A DNA stretch of 64,000 bases, from NCBI GenBank assembly GCA_949592205.1, contig CATIUR010000004.1, positions 67,367,837 through 67,431,836 of the forward strand, written 5' to 3'. Shown piece after piece: positions 45,735 through 56,065 of this stretch; the stretch's first letter is position 1, and every line of letters starts with the position of its first letter. This DNA comes from Helichrysum umbraculigerum (lineage: Eukaryota > Streptophyta > Magnoliopsida > Asterales > Asteraceae). Made by a program: the position numbers and the translations under genes. Below the pieces are notes generated by a model. The model was not told the DNA's origin. It searched no databases and saw only the letters and a list, made by a program, of their open reading frames with translations.

Positions 45735-48283
45735 TGTAACACCCCCAAATTTAGTGATTTGCGGAAGCATACTTTGGGTGTTACTAATCAATATACAAAG
45801 CACAAGATATACAGCAAACGACCTCTAAATGAGACGTTTTGTAAAATAATTACATTTCATAATTTAATTCGTTTGAAAACATATAGTTTTCTTTACAAAA
45901 ATATGTAAGCCTAGAGTCCGCGTATGTGACGGGAGATTCTATTACATAACCATAGTTACAAAAGATAATGCCATAGAATCTCCGTTAAATGCAGTTTGGA
46001 AATCATGCGACTCTAGCTAATAATCCTGGAGTGATCCTACTCCGTAAGTGTACCTGAGAATACATGCTAAAAAGGGTCAACCAAAAGGTTGGTGAATCTC
46101 ACAGGTTTATCAGTAAATAATCAGTTTGAACACAAGATTTCATCAGTAGTGCCCGTAGGCGTATATCAAGTATTTGCAAATCTCGCAAAAGTAAAGTAAT
46201 CAAGTTATACCATTGCCATGAGGCTCATAATCGAAGCTTAACCCGTAAATAATCAGTTGCTCCCGTGACATGCTCATAAATGAGCAAGCATAAGTAAACG
46301 AAATAATAGTCGCCCGTGTATACATAACGGTTCGTGGTAGCGCTACTACCCCGGGCGGGGAGGGTCATTTCCCTAATGGATCCATTAACTACTGTTCGCG
46401 CTTAAGTACATAACTAACGATATATGATGGAGAGACTTCAGTAAATAGTAAGTAACTCATGCAATTCCGTTTGGTATAGTAAACAGTTTAGCACTTGTGT
46501 TCAAGAAAAATCAGTAGCATGTATCTCCCCCAATAAGTTAAAACAGTAAAAGTGGGGCCGTAAGACTCACCTGAGTCTTTGCAAGTGCGTTTATATCAAT
46601 AAACGAGTAAGTAATATCAACAGTTGGTTCTCCGAACCCGTAACCTCCAAATGCCTAAACACGTAATGTCAAGTAAGTAGATGTCTCGCACGATCATCTA
46701 GGCTAGTTGTTCATACAACCCAATGTGTCCGAATGTTGGTTCGTTATCGTTTGTATAAAAGTGTACGACCCGTTGGTGACGAGTTTGCAATAATAAACTT
46801 TAAGTATTATTATCAAATTATCGATGTTTTTCACTTACAAAAGTGTCCCAAAGTGTTTCCTAAGTCGTATCGTATAAGGATTTGAAGTTGTAAAAGTTGG
46901 ACACTTAGTGAAATTTTAGTTAGACAACCTGCTGTTTTATGCGACACTATATGCGTCACTTATGTGTTCTATGCGTCACTTATGTGTTCTATGCGTCACT
47001 TATGGAGTGTCGGGTATTGGTGTCAGTTTGAGAGTATGCGTCACTGAGATAGTGTCGTGTATCAGCTTATGCGTCACTTATGAAGTGACGGGTTCCGTAA
47101 CATAGCGGCACTCAAGAAGTGTCGTGTAAAATAGAAGATTCTGAGATTTAGGCGTCACTAAGGGAGTGACGGTAACAAGTGTCGGGTTAAGGTTCTAGGC
47201 GTCACTAGAGTAGTGTCGGGCAAGAGTGTCGTATAAAAGTTTGGTTTCGATCATAGGCGTCACTAAAGCAAGTGACGCTAGTAGTGACGGATATTGAAAA
47301 TGCGTCACTTAGGTAGTGACGGGAAAAGAGGGCTTATGCGACACTTAGTCAGTGTCGCACGAAGTGACGCATATCTGGGTTCATCAGTGCGTCACTTACG
47401 TCTGATCGACGGATTTTGAGCCAAAAACTTGTTTTCGGGTTTCCGTTTGGTCCGATTCTTTTACCCAACCCTTATATGAACATAATAAGCCTATAGAAAC
47501 CATAAACTAGTAAAAATGATCAAAAACGAGAGATGTCGGGATTTGTCGGAAACTTACAAAACGCCGAAATGAAATTCCGGAAAGATAGCGTTGTAGATCG
47601 GGATGCGGTGGTCGTTTATTTCCAAAGGGCCGATGAAATCCAAGTGCGTTTAGTGGTAGTATTTTGTGAATTAGTGAAAATGGTGGAGGTGGTGGTGATT
47701 TAGAGAGAAAGTAAGAAAGAGAGAGTAAGAGAGAGAAAGAGATAGGTGATGAATGAGGGAAAAAGAGAGAGAGGAGGGGGTTTTGATGAACCTCCCCCAC
47801 TTTCAGTCTCCGCTCCGCGCTCCGGGTGGTGTTCGTTTTCTCCGTCGTTTTTCGTTAAATAACTATTTTAAATATTACTGGTGCGTTTTAAAAATACAAT
47901 TTATTACGCGGTATTTTATTTAAATGTTCTACTAATCGATTTATATTTGAGTTATAAAATGTATGTTATTTTATTTAGTTGCGCGTTTTAACATTTTAAA
48001 TTGTGTAACTTTCTGATCGTGCAATACGACTAAATACGAAATATTATTATAATAATACTTTTGACATGACAATGTTATTTATTAAAATTGGTCACCAACG
48101 TCCGTATTAAATTGAATCGAAATACATTCGATTTAGATTGCGTACGATTTAACCAAATCGCATTTCGTATATATTCAACAATATATATAATTCGATACAT
48201 TAATTAGCCTAACACAGAACTAATTACATGTATAAAAAAAAGAATTAGGCACTAATTCTATTCCTAATTTGCCGGTTGTTACA
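45735..48283 (-). repeat. 5' LTR of element D
   Basis: Same length and almost same sequence as the 3' LTR. Donor-like GTAAGT is at 47557-47552 and CAG/GTGAGT at 46573-46565. The TCTTTCCGGAATTTCATTTC block before the first donor is shared with A. Confidence 0.95.
46938..47400. repeat. GCGTCACT/AGTGACGC and GTGTCG array in 5' LTR of D
   Basis: More than a dozen copies of GCGTCACT, AGTGACGG and AGTGTCGG type words in both orientations, often as facing pairs such as GCGTCACTTATGAAGTGACG. The array lies between the two donor-like sites. The same array is at about 38822-39275 in the 3' LTR. Many copies contain TGACG, the core bound by TGA-class bZIP factors; function not shown. Confidence 0.9.
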
Positions 48284-49903
48284 AACACATCCTCTGTCAG
48301 TTTCCCGTTAAGGAAAGCGGTTTTGACATCCATCTGCCAAATTTCATAATCATGAAACGCAGCTACGGCTAGCATAATTCTAATTGACTTTATCTTAGCT
48401 ACTGGTGAGAAGGTTTCCTCATAATCAATCCCGTGGGTTTGAGTATAGCCCTTCGCTACCAGCCTAGCTTTATAAGTGTGTACTTTCCCATCCATGTCGG
48501 TCTTCTTCTTGAAGATCCACTTACAACCCACCGTCTTAAGACCGGGTGTAGTGTCAACCAAATTCCAAACTTGGTTGTCATACATAGACTGAATTTCGCT
48601 TTTCATAGCATCCTTCCACTTAGCAGCCTCAGGGCCTGCCATCGCTTCCTTGTAGTTAGCAGGTTCATTTAAGTCATTTAGTGTACTATCACTAATTTTA
48701 TCCTCTTCTTCTATATGGAAACCATAATAAAATTCAGGAGCCTTGCTAACTCTACTAGATCTGCGAACGGGTAAGGATATGTCTTCTGGTTCAACAGGGG
48801 TTTCCACCTCTTGTTGAACGTCAGTGTTTACTGTAGGTTCTTCATCGGCTGACTCTTGAATTTCTTCAAGATCTATCTTACTTCCACTGTCCTCTTTAGA
48901 TATCATTTCTCTCTCAAGGAACACTCCTCTTCGAGCTACAAAGACCACATTATCCGCGGGTCTGTAGAACAGATATCCAAATGACTCTTGTAGATAACCG
49001 ACGAAAAGACACTTTTCAGATCTGGAGTCTAGCTTGTCCTGAGTTTCTCGTCTAACGAAAACTTCACAACCCCAGATCTTGATGTGACCAAGAGAAGGAC
49101 GTCTTCCCTTCCACATCTCATAAGGTGTCTTTGAAACTTTCTTGGTGGGTAAAAGATTTAAGATGCGAGCAGCTGTTTCTAATGCATAACCCCAAAAACT
49201 TATCGGAAGTGTAGCCCGACTCATCATAGACCGAACCATGTCCAACAAGGTTCTATTTCTCCTCTCAGCAACACCATTAAGCTGTGGCGTTCTAGGAGGA
49301 GTTAATTGTGAAACTATTCCACAATCTCTAAGATGATCGAGAAACTCGATACTAAGGTATTCTCCTCCCCTATCGGATCGGAGAACCTTTATCTTTCTGC
49401 CCAGTTGGTTCTCTACTTCGCTTTGATATCTTTTGAATATCTCAAAAGTATCTGATTTATGCTTAATCAGATAGACATGTCCAAATCTACTGTAGTCATC
49501 AGTAAATGTAACATAGTATCGATTTCCATCTTTTGTGGTGCATCGGAATGGTCCACAAACATCCGTGTGTACCAAGTCCAACAGTCCTTCACCTCTTTCA
49601 CACGACCCTGTGAATGGTGATTTAGTCATCTTGCCCAATAAACAAGATTCGAATACATCATCCGATTTGAGGTCGAATGATTTCAACACTCCATCCTTTT
49701 GGAGTTGGCCAATGCGTTTCTTGTTTACATGCCCAAGACGATAATGCAACAATTTGGATTTATCAAGCTCATTAGACGAATCAACATTTAAAATCAAATT
49801 GCAAACACATTCAACATTTTCATATATGCCATTGTAAGGAGAAGCTTTAAAAATGAAACAACCATTTAAATAAACCAAAATATCACCATTCTTGATGCGT
49901 ACG
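48284..49903 (-). pseudogene. Copia element G: integrase and N-terminal part of RT, disrupted
   Basis: Read from 49903 downward: a short region before integrase, then the HYRLGH zinc-finger part, HTDVCGP, LRSDRGGEY and LNGVAERRNRT carrying the DDE residues. A linker follows (SRVSKAPEFYYGF), then the RT start (KWKDAMKSEIQSM, GCKWIFKKK, ARLVAKGYTQ, QMDVKTAFLNG). It breaks at 48289, where element D entered; the RT resumes at 37616. At the zinc finger the expected CxxC reads FESC, so one metal-binding Cys is lost. The 5' part of the gene (gag, protease) is cut off at 49904 by element F and must lie right of the window. Confidence 0.92.
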
Positions 49904-49965
49904 TGACAGCGTCTAGTTTATTAATTTATAAAATACGGGAAATACCAATCACTACTATCACACAA

Positions 49966-52455
49966 TGTTGCTATTGAAAACAACGGGTGGTTTTAAATTT
50001 ATAATTGCTGGGGTCTAAGTGTGACTTACTGATACTGAACCAAAAGGTTAGTAGGCGGTAAGTTGGACCTAGAGTCGTTCTTAAAGAGAAACTGAATTGA
50101 AACTGAGGTGATCCAATCAATCTTTCTTTTCTAGTAAATGTTTTAAAAGAGTGCGTTGGGGGTTTTGGTTCAGTTACTAATTAAACTAAATAAAGCGGAT
50201 AAAATGTAATAGGATATCAGATATGGCAAAGTAGTATTTGTTGTGAGTTCGTTAGTTAATAATTATGGGATGATGACTCTTACGGGAAAATGATTAACTA
50301 AATTGGATTGCTTATGAGATTCGTTAATTTGTGGTATAACCAATAGATTCCTTATTAGTCGGTTATCAACTAATATGTCACGAGGAACTAAGGTGTCGTG
50401 ATTCTGACCAGACAGACAATGCTCAACTCTCCACACTCTCATGTGATGGAGTAAGTGACCCATATTATTGAACGTATTCGCTCGTGGGCGAAGGAATAGA
50501 GTAGCAGGTCCATAACATGTCTAGCCGTTCTTAATACCACAATGATTATGAATCCATTAAACAACTAACTTAGAATTCGTGTCCGGACTTATCTAATCAA
50601 TTTCTACCAATGAAACTTAAGCATGATAAACGAGGGAAAGCATTTAGGTTTCTTGCTTACCGTACTTTAGGTTTCATGGTTTTAATAAAAAGTATCGGGT
50701 TAAGTTGGATTTTAAACTTGCCTTTCTCGATACAATTAACAAATCCCTAGGTTTTCGTAAATGGACATTTAGCCTTTAGCCTACCTAATCTAATCTAATT
50801 TAAACTAAAACAACTAATTAAAATGCTGACGGCTTTTGCCAGAAAGTTAAACCCAGACAATGTCGGAAAATACTATGGTAGTTCACAACGTATTAAATTG
50901 TTTACCAACGTTTCTGTTGTGAGTTCAATCGTTTCGCGATGTTCACATGATAAGTACGATGTGATCAGAAGTGTACAATACTCATGGCAAGTCCGCGTAA
51001 TCACATTGCATTTTATAATGCTTGCATGACGTTGCGATTAAAAACATAGTTTTTACATAGATAACTATTGACCGAGTATTGAGGTTCGCGACTCCTCTTT
51101 ACAAGGTTACAATCACGTTTGTTAATCGAAAGGCGAATATAAGTTTTAGGTTTAAAATCACAAGATAAGTCCGTCCACAAAGTTTCCAATTTTATAACGT
51201 CGATCAATAATACAACTACCTTCGGTCGTTACTGGCTTCCATATATTTGTACTATGCTCAAAAGCATTTCCAATACTATACCGAGTAATCAGTCGAATAG
51301 GGGCCGTCATATTATTTCACGACGTATTCAAAGTCATCCCACAATTATATATACTAACTACATCACAACAAATACAATAGTAATCTACTCGCTAATCATG
51401 GTAAAAACGATCACAAACATAATTAAAGCAAACATGTTTAAGATAGATAAGGATAGAGATAACCGAGATCAATATGCGAGAAGGAATAGACTTGAATTAA
51501 TGATCGTAACTCCAAGCGTACACCAAAGATTACAACACGTTCCTAGCTTTCTTTCTACTCTAAACAAGATGCTAAACTAACCTAATGCTAATTTAAAGAA
51601 AGTAGAATGGGAAAGTGAGAAAGTAACTAATGCATAAATGATATGTGTGGAGGTGTAGGTGTGTTGGTGTGTTTCTTTCAAATGAACCAAAAGCCTCCTA
51701 TTTATAGGTGAGCTTTGGCTCGCATTAGCACAAGTTGTCCTTGAGGCTCATGTTAGAAGACTTTCCAAAAGTGGCTTGTACAACGCGAAAAGTGGGCGAA
51801 CCGGGTACCGTACAACGCGAAAAGTAGGCGAACCGGGTACCAAAAGTTACCAAAAACGGAAACCGGGGCAGGGGAGTGGTGGCCGGCGGCGGTGGGCCAC
51901 CTGCCGGCGGCGGTGGTGAGGTGGCCGGCGGCGGTGGTCCCCACCCCGCCCCGTTGCGCGGTTTGTTGCTTCGTTTCTTGATTCGTGCGTGTTTTCTTCG
52001 TTATACGTCCGTTTGAGTTGATTCTTTTTTTGTTGGATTCGTAATTCAAAAACGAAGATTTTGACATAGGATATGCCCTAAAATGAGTTTCCTAGCTATA
52101 GATATTGCGTGTGGATCATTTGGATCTTCCGGCGGGCGCGAAATCTTCAATTTTTACCCGTTTCAGTTGATTCTTCTTCTGTTGGATCCGAACTTTGAAA
52201 ACGAACATCTTGGAAATAATGGATGTTGGTGAAGGGCACTTTGGTCTTGAAATCTCGTTTTTATGCCTTGAATCTTCAAACGTGTGTGGAATCTTCGTTT
52301 CACATCCGTTTTACTTGATTTTTATCGTGCAACCTCGTTTTGACCTTCTTGGCATAATGTTACTGATTTGTGCTATATTCGAGTTAATTTGCCAAGAATC
52401 GTTCCAGAATGAGAGAGATATCGGTAGTAAAAACGTGACTTTTTACGCGATATCA
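49966..52455 (-). repeat. 3' LTR of element E
   Basis: 2490 bp. It holds a 32-bp tandem duplication (51778-51841, unit beginning GTACAACGCGAAAAGTGGGC) and a GC-rich array of three GGCCGGCGGCGGTGG-type units (51876-51944). The small frames inside recur in the 5' LTR but resemble nothing known. Confidence 0.93.
51876..51944. repeat. CCGGCGGCGG array in LTR of E
   Basis: Three units of TGGCCGGCGGCGGTGG type separated by GGCCACC and GAGG. The same array is at about 60250-60316 in the 5' LTR. The strong GC content contrasts with the AT-rich surroundings. Confidence 0.88.
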
Positions 52456-54064
52456 AGTATCCCACACTTAGAACTTTGCTTGTCCTCAAGCAAACTAACG
52501 TTCAACATGGTTAAAGATAAGCAGATAATGAAATTATTTTAAGATGGGAACTTTTTACTACGGGGGGTTTTGGAAAAATAAAGATATTTGGTATTTTAGA
52601 AAGCAAGGTTGTAATCTTTAGGAGCATGCTTTTGATCATTGATCGTTGATACATGACTAGGCGATCCTCTCAAGGTGGTCACTCCAATCACTCAAAGTGT
52701 TTAGGGTTTTCTATTCTATTATATCAATCGCTCAGAACGCCAGTCATGTATTGTTTATCATCATAGGCTTGATCGAGTATCAAATCGTTACCTTTTTGGT
52801 GAGCGCGAAGTCGATCTAGCCACAATCATTCTAAGGGAAGTGATGTAAGGTTTTTAGTGGTGGAATGTTGGTGGTGTGAGAGGGGTTTTGTTGGGTTTTG
52901 TTTTTGGTGAAGCGGAAAGTTGGAAATTTTGAATTTTCGGGAGGATTGACGCCTTCTTTCTATTTTGGTCGGAGTCTTCTTTCTCCATTTGACTTTCTTG
53001 ACTTTGAATTTTCTTGGGACTTTTTCTTTCCTTTTGACGTCATATCCTTGATTTTTCTCTTTTTTCATCTTTGGAACTTTGTAGGAAGTTTGAGGGATGT
53101 TTTTGAGTAGGTAAGGGGTAACGTACTTATTTTGGGTGTATGGATGGGTTCAAGAATGATGTGATTCGATCTCCTTTTTGACTCACAAGTTTGGATTCGA
53201 AATGCATAACAAGAGCAAGTTCTGATTCTAAACGCATACATCGGCACACTCAAGAATCGAAAAAGTGAAGCATTAGAAATGAATGCTTTTCATATGGCTC
53301 AAGATACCTCACGAATCGAAAGTTGGTTTGTTGTGTGCTTAGTCATGCGATGCTCTTTATGGGATTGTCAAACTAGTTTTTTCGAAAGAACTTATATTTT
53401 ATTTTTCTTTATTCCCCAAAGTAAATCATTCTTTTAAAATTTTTCATTTTCTACATATTTTTAACTTAGTTTTGAAAAATTTTGTTTACTTCTATGGAGA
53501 AGTAAGGTCTAATAAAGAGCAACGATTTAGAATCAAGGATATACCAATATCCATTTAACAGTAGTGCAACTACTGCTATCCCACACTTAAAGGAACATCG
53601 TCCTCGATGTTATACTAAGCTCTGAATGGGGTAAAATCCCACACTTAGGGTTTTAAACATCTAAAACTTATTCTGTCAGTGTGTGTGCTGGGTTTGAATC
53701 CCACACTTAGTGATAAGCATAATGGATATTGTATATTTAAAACGAATGAGAGAAACGGTTTTAGAAATGCTCCCCGGTGATTGTAGTGTTCTTTTGGTTG
53801 CATCTGCCGGTCTTTGTCTTCTTTGGTGCGCTCTTGGTTAAGTCTTCTTGTGATTGGTCTCGTGAGTGTGAACATGTCGGATATACTATTCTTCGGTTGT
53901 TGATGCTTTCTTGCAAGCTGGAGCATTCTTTGTATGATCCGAGTGTGAAAGATAGTCAGAGATGTCATCACTTCTTGGAAAGTAAAATAGCGGAAATAAA
54001 ACACGGGTTGCCTCCCGAGAAGCGCTCTTTTAAAGTCGAGAGCTCGACTTAGTTCTCTTCTTCC
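52456..54064 (-). other. 3' interior of E, non-coding, with purine tract and repeated CCCACACTTA
   Basis: On the minus strand TAAGTGTGGGATACT is the polypurine tract at the LTR border (52456-52470). Similar CCCACACTTA words recur at about 53580, 53638 and 53700. No convincing coding region is seen; the remaining frames look accidental. Confidence 0.6.
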
Positions 54065-55927
54065 TCAGATGATGCTTGATGCATCAGTAGTGGTGGCGGG
54101 GTCACTGTGGTTCCTTGGTAGAGAGTATCCTGGAGGATAGTACTGCAGGAATTGCTTTATCATGTCAGCAATGAGAGTTGGTGGGTTGGTGGATAACATC
54201 CTGAAGCTTTTGAAGTGATCGGTGGCGAGTCGGTCGAGAATTGCCATTCCATAGCAGATGTATCGAACTGCCCTTGTAACTGGCCCATTAGGGTCAATGC
54301 GAGTGCAGGTGTAAGTTCGAACGATTTCACGCTGTGGGTGGTTTCTTCCTATCGAGGCGATTAAAGCCATGAATTCGGTTTTCACTTCTTCAAAATCATT
54401 AGCCCAAGGGTCTCCTCCGAAGGATCTGGTTGCTTGGCACACTTGTCTGATTAGTTGATGTTGCTTGCGGTTGAAGGGAAAATCCGAGTCTGTGAAGATG
54501 CAAATTAACTTGCTGAATATCTCACGATATCCATTTCGGTAGACGTCGAGTTCTACATCTTCTTCTTGGTACATTTCGCGTAGTCGGGTAGTCACATAAG
54601 TGGCTAAATTGATTTGTGACATGTGCGGGATAAATCTCGGTACCTCACGAGTTTCCTCTTCATAGGTTGGCTCGTTCAGCTCATCAATCATTAGTTCAAT
54701 GTGGTGCCCAATGGTGGATTGGATGACGATCCTGCAGTTCTCTGACGCTGTGAGGTGCTCTCCAGTTTCGATGAGATCTAGAAGGGTTCTTAGATCTCCC
54801 ACCATTCTGATGTCGGCATAACTTCTTGGGTTCCCTGTGGCTCTTTCCAGATTGGTTCTCATTGATGCAAGAATAGCTTTTTGACTTGATGAGTACGGAA
54901 AGGCTGACCCTGCTAAGGCAAAATATACTTTTTGGTATATTCGCCTTTGGTTTCCGTAGAATTCGATTTCTCCCATTGGGTAGTTGGGTCTTTCTCGCTG
55001 TCGAGCTTCTCTGGTAAGTTGTTCTTGAAGCAGGTCAGAGAATGCTCGAATGTTTCTACGAAGAGTGCTGGGCTCTGGTTCTCCATAATTGGCGAGGTAT
55101 GAATCGTAGTCTCGTATGATTGCCCTTATCATGTGTCTCTGTGCGGTGTTGTAGTCGTTAGTTGATTCTTTGATGGCTTCTACGATGATTCGGACATCGT
55201 TGTATTCGTCAATCATCTCGATCATGTCTTGATGAGTATCTATCAGAGGAATTTCTAGTCTCTCTGTTGCGATAGCAGGGGAATTAGGGGGAGCAAGAGG
55301 AGATTGTGGAATAGAGCGTTCATCAAGGGTGATGTTGACGTAGTCGTCATCACATTCACTGTTGCAGTCGGAGTCCTTATCACGTGAATCGGGAAATTGG
55401 TGGAGTTCTTCGTCTGAGGGTGCGTTGTTGAAGGGTCGAGAACTATCGATTTCGATGGTTCGGACTTCGGTTGTTATGTCATGAATGTTCTCTTCGGCAA
55501 AGCTTCCTGGTTGACGTGCCTTATATGCCGAGATTCTCTGTAGTAGTTTGGCATACTGGTCCGGGTGTGGTGATGATCGGAGTCCTTCTTCAAAGGTTTC
55601 AATGTCTCGGAGTCGAGTTCTGGTAAAGGGTTTTGATGGATCGAGATAGGAATTCAGGATGTTTCCCATTCTTTTTAGATGAGAGGATCTGAGTTCTTGG
55701 GGAATGGCTCCGTAGTCAACTGATTCCTCTGATGAAGAGCAGTCATCACAGTTTTGTATCCTTTTAACTTCGGCCATTTGTGGCGAATCAGTATGATCTT
55801 CATCTTCTTCCATCTCTTCCTCTTCTTCTTCTTCTTCCTCTTCGGGGTCAGATTCAATTTCTTCATCTGCTTCCTCGTATTCTTCCTCTTCTGGGTAGTA
55901 TTCAGTGTCAGAAATGAGAACTGATGA
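54065..55927 (-). CDS. Unrecognised acidic, helical C-terminal protein of element E
   Basis: The frame is open from just after the TGA at 55928-55930 down to 54065; the first ATG at 55813 gives 582 residues. A long Glu/Asp stretch precedes and follows that ATG. The body is mostly helical, with no signal peptide, membrane span or Cys/His cluster. Residues about 283-348 and 421-487 can be aligned by eye (spaced Y/N/R, SAFP or SDFP, a Q, then G-x-P and a closing Leu helix). Segments at about 49-97 and 207-265 look like weaker copies. It is in phase with gag-protease, so it was probably the tail of one polyprotein that replaced pol. I recognise no family; it is not env-like. Confidence 0.65.
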   Translation of the reverse strand, partial: SSVLISDTEYYPEEEEYEEADEEIESDPEEEEEEEEEEMEEDEDHTDSPQMAEVKRIQNCDDCSSSEESVDYGAIPQELRSSHLKRMGNILNSYLDPSKPFTRTRLRDIETFEEGLRSSPHPDQYAKLLQRISAYKARQPGSFAEENIHDITTEVRTIEIDSSRPFNNAPSDEELHQFPDSRDKDSDCNSECDDDYVNITLDERSIPQSPLAPPNSPAIATERLEIPLIDTHQDMIEMIDEYNDVRIIVEAIKESTNDYNTAQRHMIRAIIRDYDSYLANYGEPEPSTLRRNIRAFSDLLQEQLTREARQRERPNYPMGEIEFYGNQRRIYQKVYFALAGSAFPYSSSQKAILASMRTNLERATGNPRSYADIRMVGDLRTLLDLIETGEHLTASENCRIVIQSTIGHHIELMIDELNEPTYEEETREVPRFIPHMSQINLATYVTTRLREMYQEEDVELDVYRNGYREIFSKLICIFTDSDFPFNRKQHQLIRQVCQATRSFGGDPWANDFEEVKTEFMALIASIGRNHPQREIVRTYTCTRIDPNGPVTRAVRYICYGMAILDRLATDHFKSFRMLSTNPPTLIADMIKQFLQYYPPGYSLPRNHSDPATTTDASSII

Positions 55928-56065
55928 TCAGGTGAATTGTGGTTCCTCCTCTGGTTCTGATTCATCGTCGGAACAGACTTTTCCTATGGATATAGCACAA
56001 CATTCTTCCTCTTCTGGGGTGCATTCCGGTTGGTCGATCTTGTAAGTAATGCTTTCACCATGCGA

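Larger units (their letters stand above)
37617..48283 (-). mobile_element. Complete Ty3/gypsy retrotransposon D (probable Tekay/Del), inserted in copia G
   Basis: The LTRs are both 2549 bp (37617-40165 and 45735-48283) and are flanked by the exact duplication AACAC (37612-37616 and 48284-48288) within the copia RT gene. The primer site is for tRNA-Met. Its interior has ORF0, then gag-pol with one in-frame TGA. By eye the LTRs differ at about three positions, so the insertion is very recent. It is homologous to A across the protein and leader, but much of the LTR is diverged, so it is a separate family. Confidence 0.96.

Noticed and set aside
51254..51580. 108-residue frame in the LTR of E, also at 59626-59952
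   Set aside because: Preserved only because the two LTRs are young copies; there is no recognisable domain and the composition looks like non-coding AT-rich DNA.
54065..55813. Envelope-like protein of an Athila element
   Set aside because: No signal peptide, no membrane span and no Cys pattern are seen; the region is acidic and in phase with gag-protease rather than a separate gene after pol.
55675..55965. Lysine-rich 96-residue frame upstream of the 582-residue region in E
   Set aside because: It is the shifted reading of the Glu-coding GAA/GAG run; the acidic phase agrees with the gag-protease frame.
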